Below, in pieces: positions 55,601 through 64,000 of a DNA stretch of 64,000 nt. This DNA comes from Anseranas semipalmata (lineage: Eukaryota; Chordata; Aves; Anseriformes; Anseranatidae): NCBI GenBank assembly GCA_013399115.1, contig VXAA01003926.1, forward strand, positions 157,571 through 221,570. The letters run 5' to 3'. The notes beneath the pieces are model-generated. The model ran no database searches and was not told where the DNA came from. It saw only the letters and a list, made by a program, of their open reading frames with translations. Position numbers and translations under genes: made by a program. Position 1 is the first letter of the stretch. Each line of letters starts with the position of its first letter.

Positions 55601-58552
55601 CTCTTCAGAAGCTGGAATTTGCTGTCGTATGTGCTTTCAAATGTGTCCAACATGCCTCAGATTTAAGGTTCTGAGCCATCTTCTGTTAAACACAGATGCT
55701 TTCTTTGCGCTGGTTTCTTTGAAACAAAGAATTGACAGGTACCTTTCTAAAGATTAGAAAGTAAATTTGTCGCCAGTCACACTTCTTATTTTTCATGCAG
55801 TATTTAAGATATTCTGTGTTGAGCTATTCAGTGATGTTAGCTGGTATACATTGCATCTGTGAGAATATGGCATGGGATCTGTTCCAAATCTGTGGGAATG
55901 TCTCTTCAGGAAGTAGAACTTGCCTGTGTTTCAGCAAGGGTTTATCCAAGAGATTTAATACCTGTCTCTTCCTGTTTTTTTTTTTGGTTTTTTTTTTTTT
56001 TTTGTATGTTTGTTTTTGTTTTGTTTGTTTGTTCTTTTGAACAGGAACATGATGGAGCGTTTCCAGCAAATCAATAGGATTCCCACGTGAGTACATCTAG
56101 GTTCTGACTTCATGTGCTGAGTCCCCCTTTGGTTGAGATCTTGCATTTCTGTCATAACTGACAAGAGTGGTCCATATCTTATTACTTCCAAAGCGTCCCT
56201 GTGAGCACGGGTGTTTGTTTATCCAACAGATACGTTCTGAAACCTTTCTGCCTCCCAGAAACGGTGAAGATGCAAAGGGAGGTTTATGGGGCTGATCCTT
56301 AAGATGTCATTGAATGAATCTCTGGGACATGGAGGGCAGTGTCACTGATAAAGTCTGCGTTGGAAGTCAGTTTAAGTAGCACTCCTGAGAACATCTCATT
56401 TCCTGTGTGCTCAAAAAAAAATCCTAATACGCTGTTAACCAAGCATAGGTGCTTCAGAGGTGTCTGGGTTTCTGAAGACAAGTTTATCAAGTCAAATCCT
56501 AAATTTTACATGTTGCCCTGTTAGGCCACAACAGTTAGCTTTTTCTCTGGATTTTGAGGGGAAAATGTTCAGTTTGAAGTAGAAAACAACTTCTAAGGAA
56601 AATAATGTGTTTTAGGAAAAAAACCTGCTTGGTGCTTATGTAAATGAACACCTTAAATGTGGTGTTGGAGATGCATCACATTCTCTGTGGCCTCCTGCAC
56701 CAGTTAGGGTATTTGGTACTGAAGGCAGCTGTTAATGGTACTTGGTGCTTGCCCTTTTCTGCAGACTTCTGCTAGTGTGGCCCAAGGAAACCTTCATGCT
56801 GCCAAGCCACATCAGAGCCCCTGTCTCAGGGGAATAAGGAGAGGAGAAGAATTCTCCGTCTGAAACTGTAATGTAGTTGATGGTTTGTGGCTGCCGTGGA
56901 TTATGAATGTGAAAGGAAGAGAAGGTGGTTTCCCTGGCATTATCAAATGGATCTCAAGGCTCTTCTGGTTGAAATGTCCCTTTCTCCCTGCAGCACGAGC
57001 TGCGAACACTTGCTTGTTTCCCTTGCTCAAAGGCAGGAAAGGTGTCTCCAGCAACTGTCACAAGGAGATGAAGGGGCAGAGCCAGCACTTTGACACGAAA
57101 TGGAGCTGGAGGAGCAGAGCTAGCTGTCAGTGGCTCCCAGTGCCCATGGAGAGCATGGCAGCCTCTGTCAGTGACATGCCTGTCTGTGGTTTTAAGCACT
57201 GTTCTCATACTGTTTCTTTACCTCTGCCAGCCCCATAAAAAGGGCTAGGGCCCGATGTGGGGACTGTAAAAAGGGGAGGGTTATTTAGGCTGCTGCTAAG
57301 GTGGGGTCCTCGTCCTGAGCAGTGAGCTGCTGCCCTCTGTGTTTGTGCAAGGAGAAGTACTGCTTTCTGTAAGGGTGGGAGTTCCCAAGCACACCACATC
57401 AGTATGGGGTGAAGGCTGAGGTGGAGTTCTAACAGTTCTGCAGGAGCAGACTTGGGCTGGCTGAGTGATCTGAAAAATCCATCGCTTCCTTTCTCTCTCT
57501 AAAGCACCTGCTGTAAGTTAATGGCCACCTCACCTGGGGCCCCGTGAACAGTCCCTTTCCTTTTCCTCCTACAGTGACCGGGTGATGGATGAGTTCTTGA
57601 ACTGTGCTAAACAAACCAATTCCCCAGATGAGGCAATTAAGCTAGTAAAGCTGGCAGCATCCCTTGGTCTTTCTTCATCGCAGAGGCTTAAAAGCAGAAC
57701 GGAGAAGGAATTTGAACTCTCTGAAAACCAGAAGTAAGTAGGACTACTTAATGTTACTGCTAAAGGGGTATAATGGACAGGGTGCTAGAGGGGTAATTCC
57801 TGTGCAAAGGCTTCTCTGCCAAGGTGGTAGAGAGAACTGGGTTTCAGAATGATGTGCCTTTATGTTGGCTCGTTGATTCACACCCCCAAAAACAACCCCT
57901 CAGTTTTTGATCCTGTGCTGTATCCATCTCACCTAGGAAGGAATGTAACTTTCCGTTATGGGGTTACCCATATCCACTGCTCAGATCCGTTATCACCTTT
58001 CTTTCCCAGAATCTTTTCCTGGCTGAGTCTGGCCACTTAAGACTTCAGGTGCATGAAAGCAGGGAAGTGGTGCAGGACAGCCCTGCGTATTTTGCAGGTT
58101 CTGAGGCTTGTGGTCAACCTTCAGACATCTGGCCAGCCACCATGGTTCATTGCTGAGCTGATGCAGTCGAGCTCAAATGATGCGCCTAGCCTTGAGACCC
58201 ACACGGGAGAGCCACAAGTCCAAGGGAATGAATAAACAGAAGTTCTAGCAGCCTTGACAGTTGGCCCACTCATTTCTGGGTAACTGAAGTAGCCTGCTTT
58301 TCCAAAAGGAGATGGGTGTGCTTCTTCCAAGTGCTGGTGGACCTGTCCATTGCGGATAACAGGCATCAGACAGCCCATAATGTTCTCTTTGGAGGGGGTT
58401 TACCCTGTGTTTTGGGTATCTTATTTCAAGCAAAAGGTTACAACAGGTGACTGATGTTTACTGAACTGTTTAAAATTTACAGGAAGGCGTTGGAGAGTAT
58501 CCAGTCAGACAGTGACAGCAGCGATAGTGATAGTGACAGTGACAGCGACTAG
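37578..58552 (+). CDS. PTCD3: Pentatricopeptide repeat domain protein 3 (mitoribosomal mS39), complete, 24 coding exons
   Basis: PTCD3 is a PPR protein of the mitochondrial small ribosomal subunit (mS39), needed for mitochondrial translation. Twenty-four exons join into 2046 nt, 681 residues; human is about 689. The N-terminus [20 protein letters not shown] is basic and lacks acidic residues, as a mitochondrial targeting signal should. Helical PPR repeats fill the body, with [42 protein letters not shown] and [13 protein letters not shown] showing the repeat register. Conserved landmarks are [48 protein letters not shown] and AGRTQDAW. The C-terminus is an Asp-Ser tail. All introns are GT-AG; one carries SNORD94. 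The other introns hold no gene I can recognise. Confidence 0.97.
37759..37775. other. Assembly gap flanked by G-runs, PTCD3 intron 1
   Basis: Seventeen Ns are bordered by runs of eight and nine G, so the unsequenced stretch is probably a longer G-tract. This can hide a G-quadruplex near the promoter. Confidence 0.95.
37808..37819 (+). promoter_or_regulatory. NRF1 consensus motif, PTCD3 intron 1
   Basis: CGCGCATGCGCA fully matches the NRF1 consensus YGCGCAYGCGCR. NRF1 drives many nuclear genes for mitochondrial proteins, which suits PTCD3. Binding is inferred. Confidence 0.7.
37848..37859 (+). promoter_or_regulatory. Second NRF1-like motif, PTCD3 intron 1
   Basis: GAGCATGCGCAG keeps the GCATGCGC core with weaker flanks, 40 bp after the perfect site. 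Confidence 0.55.
38766..38815 (+). CDS. PTCD3: PTCD3 coding exon 2
   Basis: Residues 32-49, reading about [16 protein letters not shown]. Acceptor TTTGTAG, donor GTATGA. Little conserved; supported by phase and position. Confidence 0.8.
39819..39858 (+). CDS. PTCD3: PTCD3 coding exon 3
   Basis: A 40-nt exon, residues 49-62, [14 protein letters not shown]; human has EEVVIPKKKTW. Confidence 0.9.
41063..41108 (+). CDS. PTCD3: PTCD3 coding exon 4
   Basis: A 46-nt exon, residues 62-77, [15 protein letters not shown], almost identical to human. Confidence 0.95.
41856..41924 (+). CDS. PTCD3: PTCD3 coding exon 5
   Basis: Residues 78-100, [20 protein letters not shown]; the QDDPYLMP motif is conserved. 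Confidence 0.95.
43257..43361 (+). CDS. PTCD3: PTCD3 coding exon 6
   Basis: Residues 101-135, with [20 protein letters not shown] and VAEPNIP. Confidence 0.95.
43804..43927 (+). CDS. PTCD3: PTCD3 coding exon 7
   Basis: Residues 136-177, [20 protein letters not shown] through [14 protein letters not shown], strongly conserved. Confidence 0.96.
45023..45144 (+). CDS. PTCD3: PTCD3 coding exon 8
   Basis: Residues 177-217, [20 protein letters not shown] followed by an acidic linker rich in Glu and Gln that differs from human. Confidence 0.95.
45935..46008 (+). CDS. PTCD3: PTCD3 coding exon 9
   Basis: Residues 218-242, a basic, divergent linker ending SRWR; it aligns with human VTWRAK at its end. 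Confidence 0.88.
46303..46390 (+). CDS. PTCD3: PTCD3 coding exon 10
   Basis: Residues 242-271, [20 protein letters not shown] then IRGMVK, a canonical PPR helix. Confidence 0.96.
46493..46553 (+). CDS. PTCD3: PTCD3 coding exon 11
   Basis: Residues 272-292, [20 protein letters not shown]. Its downstream intron houses SNORD94. Confidence 0.95.
46629..46773 (+). ncRNA. SNORD94: Box C/D snoRNA SNORD94 (U94), guide for U6 C62
   Basis: In human, SNORD94 sits in a PTCD3 intron and guides 2'-O-methylation of U6 snRNA at C62. Here the intron between coding exons 11 and 12 has box C GTGATGA (46636-46642) and box D CTGA (46764-46767). A perfect 6-bp terminal stem, CATGGC (46629-46634) with GCCATG (46768-46773), closes them. 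Between them GCGCAGGGG (46646-46654) is complementary to U6 bases 60-68, and is followed by a variant D' box CGGA (46657-46660). The fifth base upstream of that box (46652) pairs with U6 C62, as the box C/D rule requires. The 3' end is 64 nt before the 3' splice site, typical for splicing-dependent snoRNAs. Length 145 nt. U6 numbering is from memory of the human sequence. Confidence 0.93.
46838..46920 (+). CDS. PTCD3: PTCD3 coding exon 12
   Basis: Residues 292-319, [20 protein letters not shown] then TERWELVK, a PPR helix pair. Confidence 0.96.
47523..47667 (+). CDS. PTCD3: PTCD3 coding exon 13
   Basis: Residues 320-368, [29 protein letters not shown] and [10 protein letters not shown]; one full PPR unit. 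Confidence 0.96.
48696..48746 (+). CDS. PTCD3: PTCD3 coding exon 14
   Basis: A 51-nt exon, residues 368-385, [17 protein letters not shown]; human EPSLATYHHIIRLF. Confidence 0.95.
49682..49765 (+). CDS. PTCD3: PTCD3 coding exon 15
   Basis: Residues 385-413, [20 protein letters not shown] then FTPQDPDD; human FSPKDPDD. Acceptor CCCACAG. Confidence 0.92.
51793..51821 (+). CDS. PTCD3: PTCD3 coding exon 16 (29 nt)
   Basis: Residues 413-422, [10 protein letters not shown]; human has KFFQSAMSI. At 29 nt it is the shortest exon, with intact acceptor TTTCAG and donor GTAAGT, after a 2-kb intron. Confidence 0.92.
52341..52444 (+). CDS. PTCD3: PTCD3 coding exon 17
   Basis: Residues 423-457, [20 protein letters not shown] and [13 protein letters not shown]. 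Confidence 0.96.
53653..53731 (+). CDS. PTCD3: PTCD3 coding exon 18
   Basis: Residues 457-483, [20 protein letters not shown]; human [20 protein letters not shown]. Confidence 0.96.
53823..53913 (+). CDS. PTCD3: PTCD3 coding exon 19
   Basis: Residues 484-514, [20 protein letters not shown] and [10 protein letters not shown]. Confidence 0.96.
54336..54421 (+). CDS. PTCD3: PTCD3 coding exon 20
   Basis: Residues 514-542, [20 protein letters not shown] and MSREQHPEE. Confidence 0.96.
55041..55189 (+). CDS. PTCD3: PTCD3 coding exon 21
   Basis: Residues 543-592, [18 protein letters not shown] through [14 protein letters not shown], matching human IAILFLRAGRTQEAW. Confidence 0.96.
56045..56086 (+). 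CDS. PTCD3: PTCD3 coding exon 22
   Basis: A 42-nt exon, residues 592-606, [13 protein letters not shown]. Its acceptor follows an unusually long T-rich tract at about 55973-56040. Confidence 0.93.
57575..57733 (+). CDS. PTCD3: PTCD3 coding exon 23
   Basis: Residues 606-659, [35 protein letters not shown] and KEFELSENQ. Confidence 0.95.
58483..58552 (+). CDS. PTCD3: PTCD3 coding exon 24 (acidic Ser-Asp tail)
   Basis: Residues 659-681 and TAG. After KKALESIQ the tail alternates Ser and Asp, built from near-identical AGTGAC/AGCGAT codons; human ends in a similar SDSD tract. Ser followed by acidic residues is a likely CK2 substrate (inference). Confidence 0.96.
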
Positions 58553-59210
58553 CTGTCCCTCTTGCTTTCCCTTTGGGAAAATCTGGGAGCAACGACTGCC
58601 TTGGCTCCAGGAGGCTTCCATGAGAAGTGAAATTATTGAAGAGACGGCTTCTGGGAGATGCTTTGAACCTCTTTCTACGCTGTGCTACAGCGCTCCCGAC
58701 CATTCTGACTGGTAACTACGTGGTGAGAGCACGTTGTCCTCAACAGAGCGAGCTAGAAGCTGTCCTGTTTAACGTTCTTGGTAACTTCAAAGCAGGCTAC
58801 GCCAACGGTCTCTTCCACACTGCTACCTGCACGAGCCGGCTCCTGCCAGGCAGCTGCAGCCTGCTTAAGCAGCTTGGCTGAAGTACTGGAGGGCTCCCGT
58901 GAGATGAGTGCTGCTTTCTGGAAGCTGCTCGGCAGGTACAGCTCCTTGAGCAAGACTTCTTTTGGGCCTCCTGTGACTTGACCTGCACTGGATTTAATTC
59001 CTTTCATGCTAACGCTCATGGACTACTTAAATGCAAAGTTTTCTCTGTATGTAAACACTGTAAGTAATAGAGTATTCATCACGCCTGGTGTTTTTCCTCA
59101 TCCTTTTTGGTGTTTTGGAACAGGCTTTGGATTGTAGATGTTAAAAAGCTACACTTTGGTAGCTTCCGTACAGCTGGAGACTGCACCTAATAAATGACTG
59201 ACACTAAATA
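58553..59210 (+). other. PTCD3: PTCD3 3' untranslated region
   Basis: Non-coding sequence after the stop, running to the first AATAAA at 59189-59194. A second AATAAA at 59308-59313 could extend it by about 120 nt. Confidence 0.65.
59189..59194 (+). terminator. PTCD3: Candidate poly(A) signal of PTCD3
   Basis: AATAAA about 637 nt after the stop codon; a second copy lies at 59308-59313. Confidence 0.6.
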
Positions 59211-59319
59211 CAGCTGTATTCTGGTAATCCCTGAGCAAAACCTGTTGATTATGGTGTTGCTGCTGGTCTGTGAGAGTCTATTAAGTAAAATTCATACAGA
59301 ATACAGCAATAAAGCTAAT

Positions 59320-60334
59320 GAGGAGACTGCGGGAAGACAGATGACTGCTGTTCTGTTCTCTGCCTTGCAGTTAACCAGCTTTCACAGCAGTGTTGCACCT
59401 GTTCTCGGCTTGTAAAGGAATGTTGGAAGTTTTTTTGAGATAGTTTATTGTGAACTTGCAAAGAAGGTCCTGTTCTGATAGTGCTAAACCATATCGTAGT
59501 GGTGGAGTTAACAGCTGATTCCCTTTGTAAAAAATGAAACCTTGCTGTGCCCAATGCTGCAGGACAAGTCAGAACTCACTGTTGGGGAAGGCAGCTTAGG
59601 GATAATTCAATAATGAGCTTGGGAAGCAACAGCTGCTACAGGCAGAACTGCAGCTTAAAGGCTAAAAGTGTCGCTCATGTTATCGTAACAGTTGCGGTAA
59701 AGCTGTTTGAAGGCAGCTTTTGCTCTGAAAGTAAACATGCCTTGTGCCAGGGATGTGAGCTTAGTGCCAGTTAAGGGGTAGAACATCAGAGGCAAAGAGC
59801 TTTCAGAGGTGTTTCACGGACTAGCTTATGCTGTGCTTTATTGTACCAACAACTCAAAGTTGGAAGCAAGTAGACAAAGCCACTGTTACTCATTTCAGCA
59901 GTTGGGGTACTAAGCTTCATTGCTGTGTCTCACTGATGGTAAGAACTGAGGCAGTAGTGAAAGGGAGGAAAGAAGGAGCTTGTTCTTTATGGGGGTTTTC
60001 GTGGTTGAACTGAAGTTGGCTTCTAGATAGGTGTACCTGTTCTTCTAAAACTGCAACAGAACAGGTCTAGTAAGACACACACAGGGGTAGAAGTCCACCA
60101 TAATACATGCTCTGACGCTAATTTATGTCTGCTTAAACCTGTACTCATAAGTGGATTTTTTTTGTTTGATTACAGCTCTACAAATCAGTGAGTTGATCAC
60201 ATCAGTGAATTCTTACTCCTTCAGAACAGGACAAGTACAGAGATTAAGTTTTGTCTTCCTCAGGTCAGGAAGAAAGGCTGTGCTTGTATGGCTCAGCTGT
60301 ATCTGATACTAAATAGGAAACTGAAAAGCAGGAG
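59320..60334. other. Intergenic stretch between convergent PTCD3 and IMMT 3' ends
   Basis: No gene, structured RNA or repeat is recognised here. The two genes run toward each other with roughly 1 kb between their likely poly(A) sites. Confidence 0.5.
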
Positions 60335-60685
60335 GAAAGTGGTTGAAGTCTTGTTTTATTCAGCTGACAATGTGGCAAATCATTAATGGTAGGTTACAAA
60401 CATTATTTTGGTTGGATCACAAGCCCGCTTGGTAAGTTGGGGAAACAAAATTGTTACACAAATTGTAGAGTAGCTTCCTGAAGTCGTTTCTCATGATAAC
60501 TCAAACCAATACAAATACAACAGGTGGTAAAGTTAAATACAGTGCAAGGAAACAGGACAGTACCCGTGCTTTGATTTAACGCTTCCAGCCCCCGCTAGCT
60601 GCTTGGTTTGCAACCCTTAGGAGATCATTGGCTTTCTCTGCAGCACAAACAATTGCTGAACTGCCTCTGAAATTATAATCCTAGC
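60335..60685 (-). other. IMMT: IMMT 3' untranslated region
   Basis: Follows the IMMT TGA at 60686-60688. AATAAA in the sense strand (plus TTTATT at 60355-60360) is about 325 nt past the stop, so cleavage near 60335-60345 is likely. Confidence 0.6.
60355..60360 (-). terminator. IMMT: Candidate poly(A) signal of IMMT
   Basis: Minus-strand AATAAA, the first canonical hexamer I see after the IMMT stop. Confidence 0.6.
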
Positions 60686-61293
60686 TCACTGCACTTGAGT
60701 TGTTCCTAACCCCACAGCACTGGCATACGCTGTCAGGATATCCACAATTTGTTTTGTTTCTAGGGTCATTCGAGCTTCGGTCAGCCAGTCATGTGCGACT
60801 CTCCTAGACTCTCCTTTTAACTGGTTGACAAATTTAGCTGCCAGCTCCAGATCTCCATGTTCAATGCAGTATGAAGCATAAGACAGTAATTTAAATGTAT
60901 CGAGGTCATCAGGGCTGAGCTCAGCAGGTGGCTTCAGCTGCTGAGGGTGAAACACAAGAAGCGACTGCAGGTAGGACAGGAAGTATTGATACAAGCTGTT
61001 TCTTGTTTCATCGATCATCGCCACTCTTTTTGCCAGTTTTTGTACTGTGTAGAAACGTGCTCTGAGGGCCTCTTCACTGTACACTCCGCGTGTCAGAGAC
61101 TCTTGAGGGAGAGCTGCTGTTAAGGCTTCTGTAAACGCGTTGTCAGAACAACTGGCCTTGATGGCCTTCACCGCGCTCTCCAGTGGTTCTGTGGGACTGT
61201 CGCCAGAGGCTGTTTTCATGCAGTATTTGAGTGCTTCAACAGAAAGCCACAGCTGATGGGCCTTCCTGGCCTCCTCTTCTGCTACTGCGTGAC
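60686..61293 (-). CDS. IMMT: IMMT last coding exon
   Basis: A 608-nt exon coding for the C-terminal mitofilin domain from HAVAEEEARKAHQLW to GTTQVQ and TGA. Acceptor TTTTGCAG. The Ser codon before HAV is split across the splice. Confidence 0.97.
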
Positions 61294-63785
61294 CTGCAAA
61301 ATAAGTCAAGAGGGGGACTCTCAGTTGGGGGCACACATACAGGAAGAGTAAAGCTGAAGTGTTTGAATACAAGCAGCAAAAGCCATCCCTCTAAACTTTC
61401 TCAAAAGCAGCTGCCCCCTTGCCCTTTGTGCTCAAAGCAAGTCTGTTCCACACTGCAGTGTCAGATAGATGGCCCCTGCGTACAGAGCAATAAGACAGCT
61501 TTTGGCAGAACCAGCTTTGGACTTCTGCAGCTGGGATCTGTTGGGTACTCAGCAGTAGCAAACCAAGGCCCACAAGCTACATGGCTAATCCTGTGTTTAG
61601 GCACCCAAGTTTGGAAACAGGGCATAGTCCTTAACGAGATGCAATTTCAGTGCTCACTCTCAACTGCTTGCTCAATTCCTTTCAGTCTAGCGTAGGCAGT
61701 GTTTATATCCAACGTGAAGTTGTCAAGCTGTTCCTGAGTAAGGCGTCTGAATTGCATTTCTTGTTCGCTGAGTTTCTCCGATAAGTTCTGAAATAGATGC
61801 ATACATCATCAGACCACTAACAACTGTTTAACTGTATTTAACCTCTTTTTAAGATACATTTCTATATGTTTTTCTTGCTAGAGCCAATCCATGTAGTAAA
61901 TACATTATATCAGTAAGAACCTTTATTAGAGTGAAATTAACAGTTACTGCATTTGTAATTGTCAAAAATCTCTCGCCTATAGCAGAAGCTTTTAAGACAA
62001 CCCAAAATGAGACCCATGTGTTCATGCACTTTTTCATTTCCACAGGATGAGCAGGCTTCCCTCCCTAGCCCACCTTCCAGTCTTCTGGAAGGTGGTGCAC
62101 ACCTCTCATCTGCCAAGTGCACGCTTTGCAAGGGTTCAGCTGAGGCATTTAACCAAATATCCGCCCAGTTCCCTTGAGGACTCTTCCCCCTTACCTGCTC
62201 AAACTCCACCTTCAGTTCCTGTTCCTGGATCTTCAGAACATCTCTCAGATGATCTGTGTGGGCAGCAGCCTGCCGTCGGAGCTGGGTCCTCATTTCACTC
62301 TCCATCACCTCTCGGACTTCTTCAACCTGTACGCAAACAAGCAGCTGCTATGACACCACTTTCAACTGCTTGTCACAAACTTGTGATCACTACCCATCCG
62401 TGATGACCCAGAGTACATTTTATAAAAGTGACATAGTTGAGAGCCCATGTCTCCTCTTAAAAGGCTGCAAAGGGCTGTTCTTAAAGCTGAGCCTTTTCCT
62501 AAAGACTTCAAAGAACAACTTCACAGTCCCCAATGCCAAGAACTGGTGTACATGCTGTTATCAAAATATTATATAAAAAAAATACGGTAACATGACAAAC
62601 TAAACGCTCTGGCATTTGTAAATCAGCTTCCAACCAAAACATACCTTACCTTTTCCGTACATGCTGTAATACTGTCCAAGTTAGACCCAGTTTAATAAAA
62701 TTGTAGTACCCTTTTTTCCTGATCTTTGATAAAACATTTATCCACTTTAGAGAGTACAAGTTAACACAACATGTATGGTGCAGGTTTAGTTAGTATCTGA
62801 AGAGTGTTCTGGTTTGTTTGTTTTTTTTTTTTTAAGAAGGATCGTGTCATTTCCAACCTTCCACTAAATGCAAAGATGACAGTTCCAAGTAACTTTAAAA
62901 AACAAGAGCTCTAAATTAATACCAGTCACTGCTGTGCTTTGAAGTAATGGGCTGTAGGTGAAATTCTTAGTTTCGCTGAAGTCAATACAAATTTTCCAAA
63001 TAAGGGCCAATATTTGATCTCTTGTTTTTAGAGGTACGTGTGTAAAAACAGTAGGAGCACTTGGCACAAACACCTGCCTCCAATATGGTATCGCAAAGGG
63101 TAAGAACTCCAAGGGCCCAAATCCTTTGTTTATAAGTTGTGCGTGCTTCATGTCCAAAGCAGCATTAAGGTTCTAACACGTCATAGTCTTTTTGAAAGAA
63201 ATGAAATCCCAGACAACAGGGAAAGCACACCGTGGAAGAAATGGAGATACCTGCTGGAGGCAGGATGGCCATAGTGGGTCAGACCAAATGTTTATTTTGA
63301 CTCAGTAGTCCTGTCTCCAACAGCAGACAGGAAACATGAAAAACAAAGTAACTCCCTGGGGTACTGTATGATTTTATCATTCTAAATTGGAATAAGTTTT
63401 CTTGCTCAAAACCCCCTCTCCACGCTTCGCATAGGCAGAGGGCTCCTATCTGAAGTCTCCCATCACTCAGAACATCCTAGCTGCTCTCCTGTGCACTTTC
63501 TCTAGCTCTTCCATGTTATTTTCGAGCTGGAGATTCAAACAGGTGGGTTATGCCACTTTACCTTCTTCTCCTGTTCTATTTCAATCTCACTTTTGTGATG
63601 CTCCAGTGCTTTGGCCACAGCTGCCTCAAGTGCCTTTTTATCTTCAAGTTTTTGCTTCTCCAGGGCCAACTCGATGTGTTGCTGTTCCCTCACGCGCTGC
63701 TCTGCCAGCTCCTTGTTTAACTGGTCAATGCGACGATGGGCGTGTGCAATGAGAGAATTTAAGTCGTCTGTCGATAACTGGCCAG
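60686..63785 (-). CDS. IMMT: MIC60/mitofilin (inner membrane mitochondrial protein), C-terminal half, partial
   Basis: MIC60 is the core of the MICOS complex in the inner mitochondrial membrane and shapes crista junctions. The window holds its last four coding exons (224, 132, 130 and 608 nt), which join in phase to about 363 residues. They cover the Glu/Lys/Gln-rich coiled-coil (STDDLNSLIAHAHRRIDQLN, RRQAAAHTDHLRDVLKIQ) and the C-terminal mitofilin signature (VAEEEARKAHQLWLSVEALK, RVAMIDETRNSLYQYFLSYL, YASYCIEHGDLELAAKFVNQ). The N-terminal half, with the targeting signal and transmembrane helix, is off the right edge. The protein ends GTTQVQ; from memory human has two more residues. Convergent with PTCD3. 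Confidence 0.97.
61658..61787 (-). CDS. IMMT: IMMT antepenultimate-to-last exon (second from the 3' end)
   Basis: Encodes NLSEKLSEQEMQFRRLTQEQ, LDNFTLDINTAYARLKGIEQ and AVE. Helical. Phase 1 at its 3' end joins the last exon as Ser. Confidence 0.96.
62195..62326 (-). CDS. IMMT: IMMT exon (third from the 3' end)
   Basis: Encodes VEEVREVMESEMRTQLRRQ, AAAHTDHLRDVLKIQEQELK and VEFEQ, a continuous coiled-coil segment of 44 codons, phase 0 on both sides. Confidence 0.96.
63250..63345. mobile_element. Probable old interspersed repeat in an IMMT intron
   Basis: The stretch contains TAGTGGGTCAGACCAAATG followed by CCTGTCTCCAACAGCAGACA, which resembles a degenerate CR1-related repeat common in reptile and bird genomes. 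Recognised by eye only; family not assigned. Confidence 0.4.
63562..63785 (-). CDS. IMMT: IMMT exon (fourth from the 3' end; first visible in the window)
   Basis: Encodes AGQLSTDDLNSLIAHAHRRI, DQLNKELAEQRVREQQHIEL, ALEKQKLEDKKALEAAVAKA and LEHHKSEIEIEQEKK, all coiled-coil. Upstream exons lie past 64000. Confidence 0.96.
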
Positions 63786-64000
63786 CTAAAGAAAACACAG
63801 GGCATTAGAAAGGTCTGCAGAGAAACTGCTACCACAGTGCTTTCCCACCTTCCAACCTGAGCGCTCTAAGGCTCCACGTGTGGTTTATTTAAAATGTGAG
63901 CGCATTTTATGAGAAGTTTCTGAGCGCTTCAAGCCCTTGACCAGTACTAGCGCCCACCCAATGTTCCTTTCTGAACCAAACCTACAAGCAAGCACTTTCT

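Overview
The window is a vertebrate nuclear locus, most likely avian. Three intron-rich genes lie in the order POLR1A (minus) - PTCD3 (plus) - IMMT (minus), the arrangement I recall from human chromosome 2p11.2. CR1 LINE copies of the kind that dominate bird genomes are present, one with an open reverse-transcriptase frame at the left edge. Introns are short and AT-rich, with a GC-rich CpG-island promoter at 37.1-37.9 kb. No prokaryotic or viral gene system is present. The species cannot be named from this sequence alone.

Layout. 1-432: CR1 reverse-transcriptase fragment. 433-2001: flank and 3' untranslated region of POLR1A. 2002-37356 (minus): POLR1A, largest subunit of RNA polymerase I; all 34 coding exons were joined by splice sites and reading phase (5130 nt, 1709 codons plus stop). 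37357-37577: 221-bp head-to-head promoter interval. 37578-58552 (plus): PTCD3, the PPR protein mS39 of the mitochondrial small ribosomal subunit; all 24 coding exons join (2046 nt, 681 codons plus stop). An intron of PTCD3 holds a box C/D snoRNA recognised as SNORD94 from its boxes, terminal stem and U6 guide. 58553-60685: convergent 3' ends of PTCD3 and IMMT. 60686-63785 (minus): the last four coding exons of IMMT (MIC60/mitofilin); the 5' part lies beyond the right edge.

How the genes relate. POLR1A makes pre-rRNA in the nucleolus, PTCD3 serves the mitochondrial ribosome, IMMT organises mitochondrial crista junctions, and SNORD94 guides 2'-O-methylation of U6 snRNA. POLR1A and PTCD3 share a TATA-less promoter with ETS, NRF1-like and ZNF143-like motifs, so joint housekeeping control is likely (inference).

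Most notable observations: the U6-directed guide, whose fifth base upstream of a variant CGGA D' box falls exactly on U6 C62; a GC-AG intron in POLR1A; a pair of ZNF143-like motifs on opposite strands and two NRF1-like motifs flanking the shared promoter; a cluster of hairpins just past the POLR1A poly(A) signal; and two CR1 copies with open frames. I found no convincing undescribed system. Assembly gaps lie at 12107 (1 N), 24431-24449 and 37759-37775.
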